Origin: an uncultured Oscillibacter sp.
GTDB taxonomy: Bacteria > Bacillota > Clostridia > Oscillospirales > Oscillospiraceae
Direction: 5' to 3'
DNA: 64,000 bases
Assembly (NCBI GenBank): GCA_910589315.1
Contig: CAJUTB010000003.1
Span: forward strand, 71,394-135,393
Shown here: positions 16,728-24,368 of the stretch, one piece after another
Layout of the letters: every line of letters begins with the position of its first letter
Position numbering within the stretch: the stretch's first letter is position 1
Position numbers and translations under genes: made by a program
Notes under the pieces: generated by a model
The model's database searches: none
What the model was told of the DNA's origin: nothing
What the model saw: the letters and a program-made list of their open reading frames with translations, nothing else

Positions 16728-17924
16728 ATGCATTGCGTTCGTCCAATTGTCTCTGACGTTCTGCTGGTCGGCGCGTCCGACCGGCGGCTCGCCTTGTTTG
16801 AAAACATCTACCCCATTCCTCGCGGCGTTTCCTATAACGCCTATCTCGTCCTCGACGAAAAAACCGTCCTGCTGGACACCGCCGACAGCGCAGTATCCGT
16901 CCGCTTCCTGGAAAACCTCGCCCACGGCCTCCAGGGCCGCTCGCTGAATTACATCATCGTAAACCATATGGAGCCGGACCACTGCGCCACCCTTGCGGAC
17001 GTTCTGCGCCTTTACCCGGAGGCCAAAATCGTTGCCAGCGCGAAGGCTATTTCCATGATCGGCCAATTCTTTGACTGCGACGTTACAAACCGCTGCACCG
17101 CAGTGAAAGAGGGGGACACCCTCTCCACTGGCCGTCATAATTTTACATTTGCAATGGCCCCCATGGTCCATTGGCCGGAAGTTATGGTCACGTATGACAC
17201 GACGGATAAGATTCTCTTTTCCGCCGACGCCTTCGGCACCTTCGGCGCGCTGAACGGCAACATTTTTGCGGATGAAGTCGCCTTTGAGAGCGAATGGCTT
17301 CCCGACGCCCGGCGTTACTACACCAACATCGTAGGCAAGTACGGTCCCCAGGTGCAGACGCTGCTGAAAAAGGCCGCCGGTCTGGATATCCAGTTTCTCT
17401 GCCCGCTTCACGGTCCCATCTGGCGGGAAAATACCGGCTGGTTTGTGGAGAAGTACCAGCGTTGGAGCAGCTACACGCCGGAGGAAAACACGGTTGCCAT
17501 TTTCTGCGGCTCGGTCTACGGAAACACCGAAAACGCCGCCGACATCCTGGCCGCGGCTCTGGCCGAACGGGGCGTGCGGCACGTCGCCCTGTACGATGTT
17601 TCCCACACCGATCTTTCTCATCTGGTGGCGGAAGCGTTCCGGTGCAGTCATCTGGTTTTTGCCTCCGCAACTTATAACAACGGCATTTTCACCCCCATGG
17701 AAACGCTGCTGATGGACCTCAAGGCCCACAACCTGCAAAACCGTACGGTGGCGTTGATTGAAAACGGCACCTGGGCCCCCCAGGCCGGGAAGCTGATGGG
17801 CGAGCTGGTAAACGGCATGAAAAACATGACGCTGCTGGAGGGAACCGTTTCGCTGAAGTCTGCCGTAAAAGAGCGGGCGTCTTTGGAGTCCCTGGCCGAC
17901 GCTTTGGCCGCCGGATTGCAGTAA
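16728..17924 (+). CDS. Flavodiiron protein, FprA family
   Basis: 398 residues, the class A length. N-terminal metallo-beta-lactamase-like diiron domain (1-250) with the iron-binding HMEPDH (80-85), a further His in APMVHWPEVM and Asp in LFSADAFG, then a flavodoxin domain (about 255-395) with FMN loop CGSVYGNTENAAD and an ATYNNGIFTPMETLL segment. Such enzymes reduce O2 to water or NO to N2O and protect strict anaerobes. Monocistronic, with its own promoter. Confidence 0.94.
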   Translation: MHCVRPIVSDVLLVGASDRRLALFENIYPIPRGVSYNAYLVLDEKTVLLDTADSAVSVRFLENLAHGLQGRSLNYIIVNHMEPDHCATLADVLRLYPEAKIVASAKAISMIGQFFDCDVTNRCTAVKEGDTLSTGRHNFTFAMAPMVHWPEVMVTYDTTDKILFSADAFGTFGALNGNIFADEVAFESEWLPDARRYYTNIVGKYGPQVQTLLKKAAGLDIQFLCPLHGPIWRENTGWFVEKYQRWSSYTPEENTVAIFCGSVYGNTENAADILAAALAERGVRHVALYDVSHTDLSHLVAEAFRCSHLVFASATYNNGIFTPMETLLMDLKAHNLQNRTVALIENGTWAPQAGKLMGELVNGMKNMTLLEGTVSLKSAVKERASLESLADALAAGLQ

Positions 17925-17949
17925 ACCGGTCCCCACGGCGGAAGGGGCC

Positions 17950-17978
17950 TTGACACACGGAACAAAGACTGTTAATAT
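17950..17978 (+). promoter_or_regulatory. Promoter of the cysE-cysS T-box operon
   Basis: TTGACA (17950-17955), 17-bp spacer, TAATAT (17973-17978). Transcription would begin about 17985, just before the T-box Stem I. Confidence 0.82.
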
Positions 17979-17987
17979 ACTGACCTA

Positions 17988-18200
17988 GAAAGTGAATAGC
18001 GCGAGGAACGGAAAGAGTAACAGCATTCTCCAAGGAACAGAAAGGGCGCGCCGCCGGCTGAGAGCGCGCCTGCTGCGGAAGCTGTGAAAGTGCGTCCGGG
18101 AGCGCACGCGGCCTGCGTGACAGGCTATTTGAGTAATAAATGAGAGTGGAACCGCGATTCGTCGCCTCTCGTACCTTGGGGTACGAGAGGTTTCCTTTTT
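17988..18200 (+). promoter_or_regulatory. T-box leader, predicted tRNA-Cys sensing
   Basis: The leader contains the T-box sequence TGAGAGTGGAACCGCG (18141-18156) and a terminator CCTCTCGTACC-TTGG-GGTACGAGAGG followed by a U-tract (18165-18200), the antiterminator alternative being built from the T-box side. Stem I can be drawn with a loop-E AGTA/GAA pair beside the specifier loop and a distal GC-rich hairpin (about 18045-18071). The specifier triplet appears to be TGC at 18091-18093, a Cys codon, which fits downstream cysE and cysS. Uncharged tRNA-Cys would stabilise antitermination. T-box identity is certain; the specifier reading is inference. Confidence 0.93.
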
Positions 18201-18275
18201 CTCTCAGGAATAAGAACGTTCGCCGCTCCCGGCCTGATTTTTTGCGGCCTGTTTCTTTTTAGGAGGTTTTTCCAT

Positions 18276-18941
18276 ATGGCAAAACGCGTCACCCGTCTGG
18301 GCGGCCTGCTGGCCGCCTACCAGCGGCGCGACCCCGCCGCCCGCAGCAAACTGGAGGTCTTTTTCCTTTATCCCGGCGTTCATGCCGTGATCTGGCACCG
18401 CGTCGCCCACTGGCTTTACCAGCGGCAGCATTTCTTTCTGGCCCGCTGGGTCTCCCAGCACGCCCGGAAAAAAACCGGCATCGAAATCCATCCCGGCGCG
18501 AAAATCGGCCGCCGCCTGGTAATTGATCATGGTATGGGCATTGTCATCGGAGAAACCGCTGAAATCGGAGATGACTGCCTGATTTACCACGGCGTCACCC
18601 TGGGCGGCACCGGCAAGGACCAGGGCAAGCGTCATCCCACCATCGGCAATAACGTGTTGATCTCCTGCGGGGCCAAGGTCCTGGGGCCGTTCAAGGTGGG
18701 GGATAACGCCCGCATTGCCGCCAATGCCGTGGTTTTGTCCGAGGTCCCGGAAAACGCCACCGCCGTGGGCATCCCGGCGCAGATCGTCCGCATCGCGGGC
18801 CGCACCACCCACTATGCCGACGACGTGGACCAGACCAGCGTCCAGAATCCCACGCTGGAAAAGCTGTCCACGCTGACCGCCCGGCTGGAAAAACTGGAGG
18901 CCGAACGCAAGAAGGACGAAAAAGATCAGCTCCCCGCCTGA
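18276..18941 (+). CDS. cysE: Serine O-acetyltransferase
   Basis: 221 residues. Short CysE form: N-terminal helices with RDPAARSKLEVFFLYPGVHAVIWHRVAHWLY, then a left-handed beta-helix of hexapeptide repeats (about 65-175) with the active-site IDHGMGIVIGETAEIGD segment and YHGVTLGGTGK. The C-terminus adds a coiled, Glu/Lys-rich tail (195-221). It makes O-acetylserine for cysteine synthesis. AGGAGG precedes the ATG. First gene after the T-box, so expressed when tRNA-Cys is uncharged. Confidence 0.95.
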   Translation: MAKRVTRLGGLLAAYQRRDPAARSKLEVFFLYPGVHAVIWHRVAHWLYQRQHFFLARWVSQHARKKTGIEIHPGAKIGRRLVIDHGMGIVIGETAEIGDDCLIYHGVTLGGTGKDQGKRHPTIGNNVLISCGAKVLGPFKVGDNARIAANAVVLSEVPENATAVGIPAQIVRIAGRTTHYADDVDQTSVQNPTLEKLSTLTARLEKLEAERKKDEKDQLPA

Positions 18942-18962
18942 AAACGGAGAAAGGAACCGGAA

Positions 18963-19622
18963 ATGGAACTGGAAAACCGGATTCGCACCCTGTACTCCGC
19001 CGGCCGCCTGGAGGGCTGTACGGAACAGGAGATCCAAGCCGCGCGGGAATTTTTCGGCGCGCTTCCCAAAGCGGTCGAGGACTTCTGGCGCGCCGCCGGA
19101 CGCACAAAGCAGCTTCTCTGCGGACAGGACGACTGGCAGTTCCCGGCGTTTTACGAAAGATGGGGCTGGCCCAAAACGTCCCGGGACCTGTCCCTGCTGT
19201 GCGAAAATCAATACGTCTGCGAAGCGGCGGTGCTGCAAAAGGATTTGTCTCTCCCGGACCCGCCGGTTTACACCCGCATGGCGGCGGACGACGGCCCGTG
19301 GCAGTTATCCGCCCCCGCCGTCAGCGAGTTCCTGGAAGCTGCCCTGACCTATGAGGCCGTTTGGAGTCTTCCCTACTCCCCGGAAGGATTTTTCTCCCTC
19401 ACGGAAACAGAGCTGCAAACCGTCCGGTCCAAACTGACAAAACACTCCGCCGTCCTGCGAAACTGGCTGGAAATGGAGGTCACCTTTTACAGCAGCCGTC
19501 CGGATAACCTGCTGGTTGTCATGGACCTGGGGGACGAGTACCAGGCCCTCTACGGCGGCGTCACCCAAGAGAGCTATCAGGCCCTCCTGGATGTCATGGA
19601 GGGCCTGGGAGAGCCGCTCTGA
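18963..19622 (+). CDS. SUKH (SMI1/KNR4)-like protein
   Basis: 219 residues. The pattern ALPKAVEDFWRAAGRT, then DLSLLCENQYVCEAAVL, LPDPPVYTRM, a W at the PWQLSAPAVSEFL segment and a C-terminal half of similar size resembles SMI1/KNR4 (SUKH) proteins, many of which are immunity proteins and some general housekeeping adaptors. No toxin is adjacent. It lies 21 bases after cysE and 85 bases before cysS in the T-box operon, an unexpected position. Family assignment is by motif pattern only. Confidence 0.6.
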   Translation: MELENRIRTLYSAGRLEGCTEQEIQAAREFFGALPKAVEDFWRAAGRTKQLLCGQDDWQFPAFYERWGWPKTSRDLSLLCENQYVCEAAVLQKDLSLPDPPVYTRMAADDGPWQLSAPAVSEFLEAALTYEAVWSLPYSPEGFFSLTETELQTVRSKLTKHSAVLRNWLEMEVTFYSSRPDNLLVVMDLGDEYQALYGGVTQESYQALLDVMEGLGEPL

Positions 19623-19707
19623 CCCCGCCGCGCCTGCGGCATCCAATCCATTCACGAAAAAACGGGCCACCCAAAACCGCGGCCCCTGCAAAACGGAGGA
19701 TAAGATC

Positions 19708-21150
19708 ATGTACCTGTATAATTCCGCCACTCACAAAAAAGAAGAATTCAAAACCCATACCCCCGGCCGGGTGGAAATGTACACCTGCGGCCCCACCGTC
19801 TACCATTTCGCCCACATCGGCAACCTGCGGAGCTATATCATGGAGGACGTTCTGGAAAAGTACCTCCGGGAAGCGGGCTATGTAGTCAACCGCGTCATGA
19901 ACATCACCGACGTCGGGCATCTGGCCAGCGACGCGGACACCGGCGAAGATAAAATGCTCAAAGGAGCCAAGCGGGAACACAAAAGCGTTCTGGAAATCGC
20001 CCAGTTCTATACCGACGCCTTCTTCGCCGACTGCCAGAAGCTGAACGTCAAACGCCCCGACGTTGTTCAGCCCGCCACAGGATGCATTGCCGAATATATC
20101 CAGATCATCTCCAAGCTGGTGGACACCGGCTACGCCTATCTCGCAGGCGGAAACGTCTATTTCGACACCTCCAAGCTGGAACGCTACTATATTTTCAACG
20201 ACCATGACGAGGAGGATCTGGCCGTTGGCGTCCGGGAGGGCGTGGAGGCGGATGCCAACAAGCGCAGCAAAAATGATTTCGTCCTCTGGTTCACCAAGAG
20301 CAAATTTGAAGACCAGGCCCTGAAATGGGACTCCCCCTGGGGCGTGGGCTATCCCGGCTGGCATATCGAATGCTCCGGCATCTCCATGAAGTACAACGGC
20401 GAATACCTGGACCTGCACTGCGGCGGCGTGGACAACGCTTTCCCTCACCACACCAACGAAATTGCCCAATCCGAGAGCTATCTGGGCCATGAGTGGTGCC
20501 CCCAGTGGTTCCATGTGCATCACCTGAACACCCCTGAGGGCAAAATGTCCAAATCCAAGGGCGAATTCCTGACGGTTTCGCTGCTGGAAAAAAACGGGTA
20601 CGACCCCCTTGCCTACCGCTATTTCTGCCTCCAGAGCCACTACCGCAAAGCCCTGGTCTTTACCTGGGAAAACCTCGACAACGCCGCCGCCGCTTACGGA
20701 AAACTCCTCAACCGGATTGCGGCCTTGCAGCCCGGCGGGGACGTGGACGCGGCGGTATGTCAGGATTACAAGGACAAATTCCTTCAGCAGATGGGCAACG
20801 ACCTGAATACCTCCATGGGCATCACGGCGGTGTTTGACGCCCTGAAGGCCAAAACCAACGACGCGACCAAGCTGGCCATGATCGGGGAATTTGACCGCGT
20901 GCTGTCCCTGAGCCTGCTGGAAAAGGCCGCCCAGCTGCGGGAAAAAGCCGCCCAGACCGTCCAGAGCGGCGGAAGCGGCTACCTGATCACCGGCGAGGGC
21001 GACCCGGAAATTGACGCGCTGGTTTTGCAGCGTTACGAGGCCAAAAAGGCGAAGAATTTCGCGGAGGCCGACCGTATCCGGGACGAACTGAACGCCAGGG
21101 GAATCGAGCTGACCGACGTGAAGGGCGGCGCAAACTGGAAACGCGTGTGA
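19708..21150 (+). CDS. cysS: Cysteinyl-tRNA synthetase
   Basis: 480 residues. Class Ia synthetase with YTCGPTVY (zinc Cys at 27), HIGN (36-39) and KMSKSKGEF (about 272-280), plus the WHIECSG motif and the GGGVDNAFPHH-type zinc segment (HCGGVDNAFPHHTNEIAQSE). The DALR domain follows and the C-terminus ends in the usual anticodon-binding region. ATG 19708 has GGAGG upstream and opens MYLYNSATHKKEEF as in homologues. It provides the product whose shortage the T-box senses. Confidence 0.97.
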   Translation: MYLYNSATHKKEEFKTHTPGRVEMYTCGPTVYHFAHIGNLRSYIMEDVLEKYLREAGYVVNRVMNITDVGHLASDADTGEDKMLKGAKREHKSVLEIAQFYTDAFFADCQKLNVKRPDVVQPATGCIAEYIQIISKLVDTGYAYLAGGNVYFDTSKLERYYIFNDHDEEDLAVGVREGVEADANKRSKNDFVLWFTKSKFEDQALKWDSPWGVGYPGWHIECSGISMKYNGEYLDLHCGGVDNAFPHHTNEIAQSESYLGHEWCPQWFHVHHLNTPEGKMSKSKGEFLTVSLLEKNGYDPLAYRYFCLQSHYRKALVFTWENLDNAAAAYGKLLNRIAALQPGGDVDAAVCQDYKDKFLQQMGNDLNTSMGITAVFDALKAKTNDATKLAMIGEFDRVLSLSLLEKAAQLREKAAQTVQSGGSGYLITGEGDPEIDALVLQRYEAKKAKNFAEADRIRDELNARGIELTDVKGGANWKRV

Positions 21151-21161
21151 GAACGCAAAAC

Positions 21162-21194
21162 GAAGCACCGGAGAACCCCGGTGCTTCTTATTTG
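21162..21194 (+). terminator. Terminator after cysS
   Basis: GAAGCACCGG-AGAACC-CCGGTGCTTC, 10-bp stem followed by TTATTTG. It closes the T-box operon. Confidence 0.85.
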
Positions 21195-21242
21195 CCCTTC
21201 CTGGAAACATCCCTTCGCGCTTTCGGAGGATTGCGCGGGATT

Positions 21243-21542
21243 TCAACGGTCACTTCCCAACAAATCCTCTACCAGATATTGCAGATGCTCCACCTGAGAG
21301 GGCGTTAAGCCTGTGACATTCAATGTTTGCGGCGAAGCCTGCTTATCAATATTCCGGCCCAGCAGAAAATCCGTGGTGACCTGAAAGAAATCGGCAATCC
21401 GAACCAGTTTTTCAACGGACGGTATAATATTGCCGTTTTCCCAATTGCTCAGGCTTTGTTTGCTCACGCCTATTGCATTTGCAAACTCCTCCAGGCCCAT
21501 TTTCCTCATTTTCCGCAAAGCCCGCATCCGTTTTCCCAGCAT
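21243..21542 (-). CDS. HTH Xre-family regulator
   Basis: 99 residues. HTH at about 3-57 (RMRALRKMRKMGLEEFANAI, then GVSKQSLSNWENGNIIPSVE and LVRIADFFQVTTDFLLGRN), followed by a 35-residue C-terminal helix LTPSQVEHLQYLVEDLL, a likely dimerisation part. ATG 21542 has GGGGGGAG upstream; a longer in-frame extension crosses an inverted repeat and is unlikely. No gene lies immediately with it, so the target is unknown. Confidence 0.88.
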   Translation of the reverse strand: MLGKRMRALRKMRKMGLEEFANAIGVSKQSLSNWENGNIIPSVEKLVRIADFFQVTTDFLLGRNIDKQASPQTLNVTGLTPSQVEHLQYLVEDLLGSDR

Positions 21543-21625
21543 ACGACGCTCCCCCCTTCCGCGATACGAATTACAAATAAGCTCTGTCTGATCTAGCAAC
21601 GCTCTGTTGGACACCCCCCAAACCG

Positions 21626-21664
21626 AAACGCCCCCGGAATCTGCCGGCGATTCCAGGGGCGTTT
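21626..21664. terminator. Perfectly symmetrical inverted repeat, terminator-like
   Basis: AAACGCCCCCGGAATC (21626-21641) and GATTCCAGGGGCGTTT (21649-21664) form a 16-position stem with one mismatch pair and a 7-base loop, with A/T flanks on both sides. It could act as a bidirectional terminator although no active gene reads clearly into it. The surrounding 21543-21944 holds no convincing gene. Confidence 0.55.
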
Positions 21665-21944
21665 GGAGTTCCGGCCTTTTCAGCCGGTTCCTGTTCATTA
21701 TACGGTCCAGCGAACGAACTCCCCGGGCGGGTTAAAAGCGGATGGGAAGCTACAACACAAAAGGGCTTGGTTGCTTTTGATTGTATGATTCTCCAATCCC
21801 GCCCGAGGATGTCCGCCGGAAACACAAACGCGGTGTCGAGTTTTTGATCCCCAACACCGCCTCTTAAAAAAGCGTACGCACGCCCATTGCCCCAATTCGT
21901 CAAATCCCCAATGATTGCATGATAGGAGGTGTTGTCAAAAACAC

Positions 21945-21973
21945 TTGCAATCTAGAAGGTGTTTGGGTATAAT
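21945..21973 (+). promoter_or_regulatory. Strong orphan promoter
   Basis: TTGCAA (21945-21950), 17-bp spacer, TATAAT (21968-21973), facing a gene-free region that ends in a terminator. It is the basis for the small-RNA call that follows. Confidence 0.75.
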
Positions 21974-21979
21974 GGGTTT

Positions 21980-22166
21980 GTGGTGCAGTGAAAACTGCTG
22001 TGCTGAGTGCTGTGTTCACTCGTACAGGGCCGCCGGGTGCTCCTACACCTTGCGGCCTGCCGCAATTCATGTCTCCACTTATATTCTAACCGAAACTTCT
22101 CCAAAATGCAAGAGATTTTTTCTAATTTTGACAAAAAACAGGGACGGTTCAAAGCCGTCCCTGTTT
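21980..22166 (+). ncRNA. Candidate structured small RNA (possibly 6S-like)
   Basis: About 185 bases between the TTGCAA-17-TATAAT promoter and a strong terminator contain no credible reading frame but several hairpins: GCAGT-GAAA-ACTGC, GAGTG-CTGTGTT-CACTC, and a long arm GGCCGC-C-GGGTG...CACC-TT-GCGGCC. GTGG near the 5' end can pair with CCAC near 22074. Length, promoter and a UGUGUUCN6GUACA-like strand before the apical arm are reminiscent of Firmicutes 6S RNA, but I cannot confirm the central bubble. Transcription unit: well supported. Identity: speculative. Confidence 0.45.
22136..22166. terminator. Bidirectional terminator
   Basis: ACAGGGACGG-TTCAAAG-CCGTCCCTGT with A-tract on the left and T-tract on the right. 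It serves the small RNA on the plus strand and the SLH gene (22177-23229) on the minus strand. Confidence 0.92.
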
Positions 22167-22176
22167 TTATTGCTTT

Positions 22177-23229
22177 TTATTTGTATGCGCGGTACAGGAA
22201 GGTAACGATCTGACCCCGCGTACAGGGGTCGTTGGGGGCGAAGGTGGCAGCCGTTTTACCGGTGGTGATGCCCTTCGACACCGCCCAGTTTACCGCCTTC
22301 ATATAGTCATGACGGCCCAGGTTGTCCAAAACCATATCCGAGAATTGGGACTCCAAGGATGCTTCCGGCTCTCCGGCCATGACCCAAAGCGCGTAAACAA
22401 ACCAGAGGCGGGTGCAGGTGTCCGAGCGGTTGTCCAGACGGTCCATGTAGCCCGCATCGTTCAACGCCCACATCTCGGCCTTGTCCATATCCGTTAGAAG
22501 GTCGACTCCCTCTGCGGTGGGGGCCGGACGGCCCGCGTTCCGCCACAGGAACGTGTTCGCGTGGCCAATCGTGCAGGTGTCGCCGGGGCCGAAGGTGGTG
22601 GCCGTTTTGCCGGTGGTGATCTTCTTGTCCACCGCCCACTGAATGGCCGCCGCATAGGGGGAATTCGCGGCCACGTCGGTAAAGCCGGCGGCGGACGCGC
22701 CGCTGCTCTTGGGGGCGATGCGGACATATTTGGCAACAACGCCGCTGGCGGTGGCCGCATAGCCGTCACTGTTGAACGTCAGGGGGAAGTTGTCCGACGG
22801 AGACGCGCCGCCGGTCATGACCAGACCGTCTTTCAGCGTTACGGTTGCCTCCGTACACTGAATGGCGGAGGCGCTTTCGCCGGTCTTATCGTAAACGATC
22901 AGCTCGCCGCTGCCGCCGATTACGGAGTCTGAATAGAGAAAGCTGAGTCCTCCCACCGTGTTCTTGCTTCCAGGGGACAGTTCAATGTCGACACCCCCGT
23001 TGTCCCAAATCCATTCGCCGTTGAAGCCGTTCAGAGTCAGGAGTGACGTGGCATTCCCGGGGGTTCGAACCCAAGTCCAGCCGCGCCCGCTTCCCTTTGG
23101 TTCTTCGTCCAGGGTCCATATGTTTCCGGTCTCATCTACGATGTAGGGTACTCCAGACGCCAGGGCAGGGGCCGCCAGACTCAGGCACAGAGCCAGAGCC
23201 AAGGCCAGGGATAAGAGCTTCTTTTTCAT
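22177..23229 (-). CDS. Secreted SLH-domain protein
   Basis: 350 residues. Signal peptide 1-25 (KKKLLSLALALALCLSLA, cleavage after PALASG). Residues 26-185 are a unique beta-rich region with a GGxSFLYSDSVIGGSGELIV stretch that looks like a short right-handed-repeat or pectate-lyase-like fold. The C-terminal half has two S-layer homology-type repeats: FTDVAANSPYAAAIQWAVDK with ITTGKTATTFGPGDTCT and FSDM...AVNWAVSKGITTGKTAATF, ending TRGQIVTFLYRAYK. SLH domains hold proteins to pyruvylated wall polymers. The repeats use a TTGKT variant of the usual GxxDGxF. Monocistronic, ending at a terminator. Confidence 0.88.
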   Translation of the reverse strand: MKKKLLSLALALALCLSLAAPALASGVPYIVDETGNIWTLDEEPKGSGRGWTWVRTPGNATSLLTLNGFNGEWIWDNGGVDIELSPGSKNTVGGLSFLYSDSVIGGSGELIVYDKTGESASAIQCTEATVTLKDGLVMTGGASPSDNFPLTFNSDGYAATASGVVAKYVRIAPKSSGASAAGFTDVAANSPYAAAIQWAVDKKITTGKTATTFGPGDTCTIGHANTFLWRNAGRPAPTAEGVDLLTDMDKAEMWALNDAGYMDRLDNRSDTCTRLWFVYALWVMAGEPEASLESQFSDMVLDNLGRHDYMKAVNWAVSKGITTGKTAATFAPNDPCTRGQIVTFLYRAYK

Positions 23230-23481
23230 ATTGTTTCCTCTTTCGTTCAGATTTTTCCGGCTGGGCCGGATATTTCTAAAACCGGAATCCGGTTCTAGTC
23301 CGCGGCAAAGGGGGCCGGTTCCGGCAAAACCCCTTTATAGTTAAAGTAGCGTCAGCGGCCCGTTTGGTTTTATTTTTTTGGAAAAATATTTTTGAACGAA
23401 AGATTTTTGTCTGTTTGTGAAAAAATTCCACCTGCAAATTGTCTGAATTACCCATTCCCGTGCGGTTCCTGCGTCCCTGGA

Positions 23482-23509
23482 GACAAAAAACAGAGCGGCA
23501 AACGCCGCC
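23482..23509 (-). terminator. Terminator of the GTPase-NYN operon
   Basis: On the minus strand GCGGC-GTTT-GCCGC followed by TCTGTTTTTT, seven bases beyond the stop of the gene at 23516. The 23230-23481 stretch holds only the SLH gene's upstream region; no clear promoter hexamers found. Confidence 0.75.
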
Positions 23510-23515
23510 CTGCCC

Positions 23516-23941
23516 TTATACAATCAACGCCGCATAGCCCGGTTTTTCCTGCGCGCCCTTTTCCACATACTGCCGGAAGCCATCGATATAGAAGGGGATA
23601 TTGTCCTCTTTTCCCTTCGTCAGCCGCCCCCGGACCTTCTCCCAGGCTTTGATGGAAATCCGGTAATCCGGCAGGCCCGCCGTCAAAAGCGGCTGCTGTT
23701 CCTCCTCAATCCAGAAATACTCTCCGCCGTAGTTCCGCCGGGCCACCTCAAAGACATAGCTGCCGATCATGGACGAGGCATCCAGAAGGGCCGCTTCGTT
23801 CAGCCCGTACCCGGACAGCTCGTCCAACAGCCGGTCCACCGCCTCCAGGCTCTCCACGCTGAAATCAAAATCGCCGCACTCCGTAAAATTCTCGGAAAAG
23901 TTTTTCGCCGTCAGAAGAATGTCCGACATCAGTTTTTCCAT
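23516..23941 (-). CDS. Hypothetical protein
   Basis: 141 residues, acidic, helical, no signal peptide. Middle part LDELSGYGLNEAALLDASSMIGSYVFEVARRNYGGEYFW has the look of an adaptor/immunity-type protein (GxYxGExxR-like), but I do not recognise a family. ATG 23941 chosen with AGGAGCGG upstream. It follows the LspA-like gene by four bases and ends the operon. Confidence 0.68.
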   Translation of the reverse strand: MEKLMSDILLTAKNFSENFTECGDFDFSVESLEAVDRLLDELSGYGLNEAALLDASSMIGSYVFEVARRNYGGEYFWIEEEQQPLLTAGLPDYRISIKAWEKVRGRLTKGKEDNIPFYIDGFRQYVEKGAQEKPGYAALIV

Positions 23942-23945
23942 GGTG

Positions 23946-24368
23946 TCACCGCTCCTTTCGCCGCCGTCCCGCCGCGAGGCAGACGCCTCCGGCCAGAATG
24001 GCGAGATCCGCCAAATTGTATACATACCGGTTCCAGGGTTCCGGCAGGTTCGGGAACTGCATATAATCGCATACCGCGCCGCGGCGAGCCCGTTCCCAGA
24101 GATTGCTCCAGCCGCCTCCCAGCAAAAGCCCCGCCCCCAGGGGGCTGCGCCGCCGCACGGCCCATACCGCGCCCAGGGCCGCCGCCGAGAGGGGTTCCAC
24201 CATTTCCGCCGGAAGCGGCAGGCCGAAGGCCGCGCCCCGGTTTCGCAGGTCCGTCAGGCGCACGCGGCCCCCGCAGAGGGACGCATCCCGGCGGCTGGAC
24301 CGGTTCAGATACCACCGCAGGGCGGTACAGCTTCCAAAAACCGCCGCGGCGGTACAGATTGTTTTCAT
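23946..24368 (-). CDS. Signal peptidase II (LspA)-like protein
   Basis: 140 residues with the LspA signatures: NRGAAFG (43-49, the N-x-GAAF motif), GGGWSNLWERARRG, catalytic-type Asp in VCDYMQFP (D101) and in YNLADLAI (D121). Three or four hydrophobic segments fit a membrane protease that removes lipoprotein signal peptides. It is shorter than typical (150-170) and unusually Arg-rich, so it may be a paralogue rather than the main lspA. Its ATG overlaps the stop of the GTPase-NYN gene (ATGA), indicating co-translation with it. Confidence 0.82.
   Translation of the reverse strand: MKTICTAAAVFGSCTALRWYLNRSSRRDASLCGGRVRLTDLRNRGAAFGLPLPAEMVEPLSAAALGAVWAVRRRSPLGAGLLLGGGWSNLWERARRGAVCDYMQFPNLPEPWNRYVYNLADLAILAGGVCLAAGRRRKER

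Noticed and set aside
19594..21246. A 550-codon minus-strand frame opposite cysS
   Set aside because: Antisense shadow of a gene with clear HIGH and KMSKS motifs; no signal of its own.
21571..21903. A 110-codon minus frame upstream of the Xre gene
   Set aside because: Crosses the 21626-21664 inverted repeat, has no ribosome site and no recognisable protein character.
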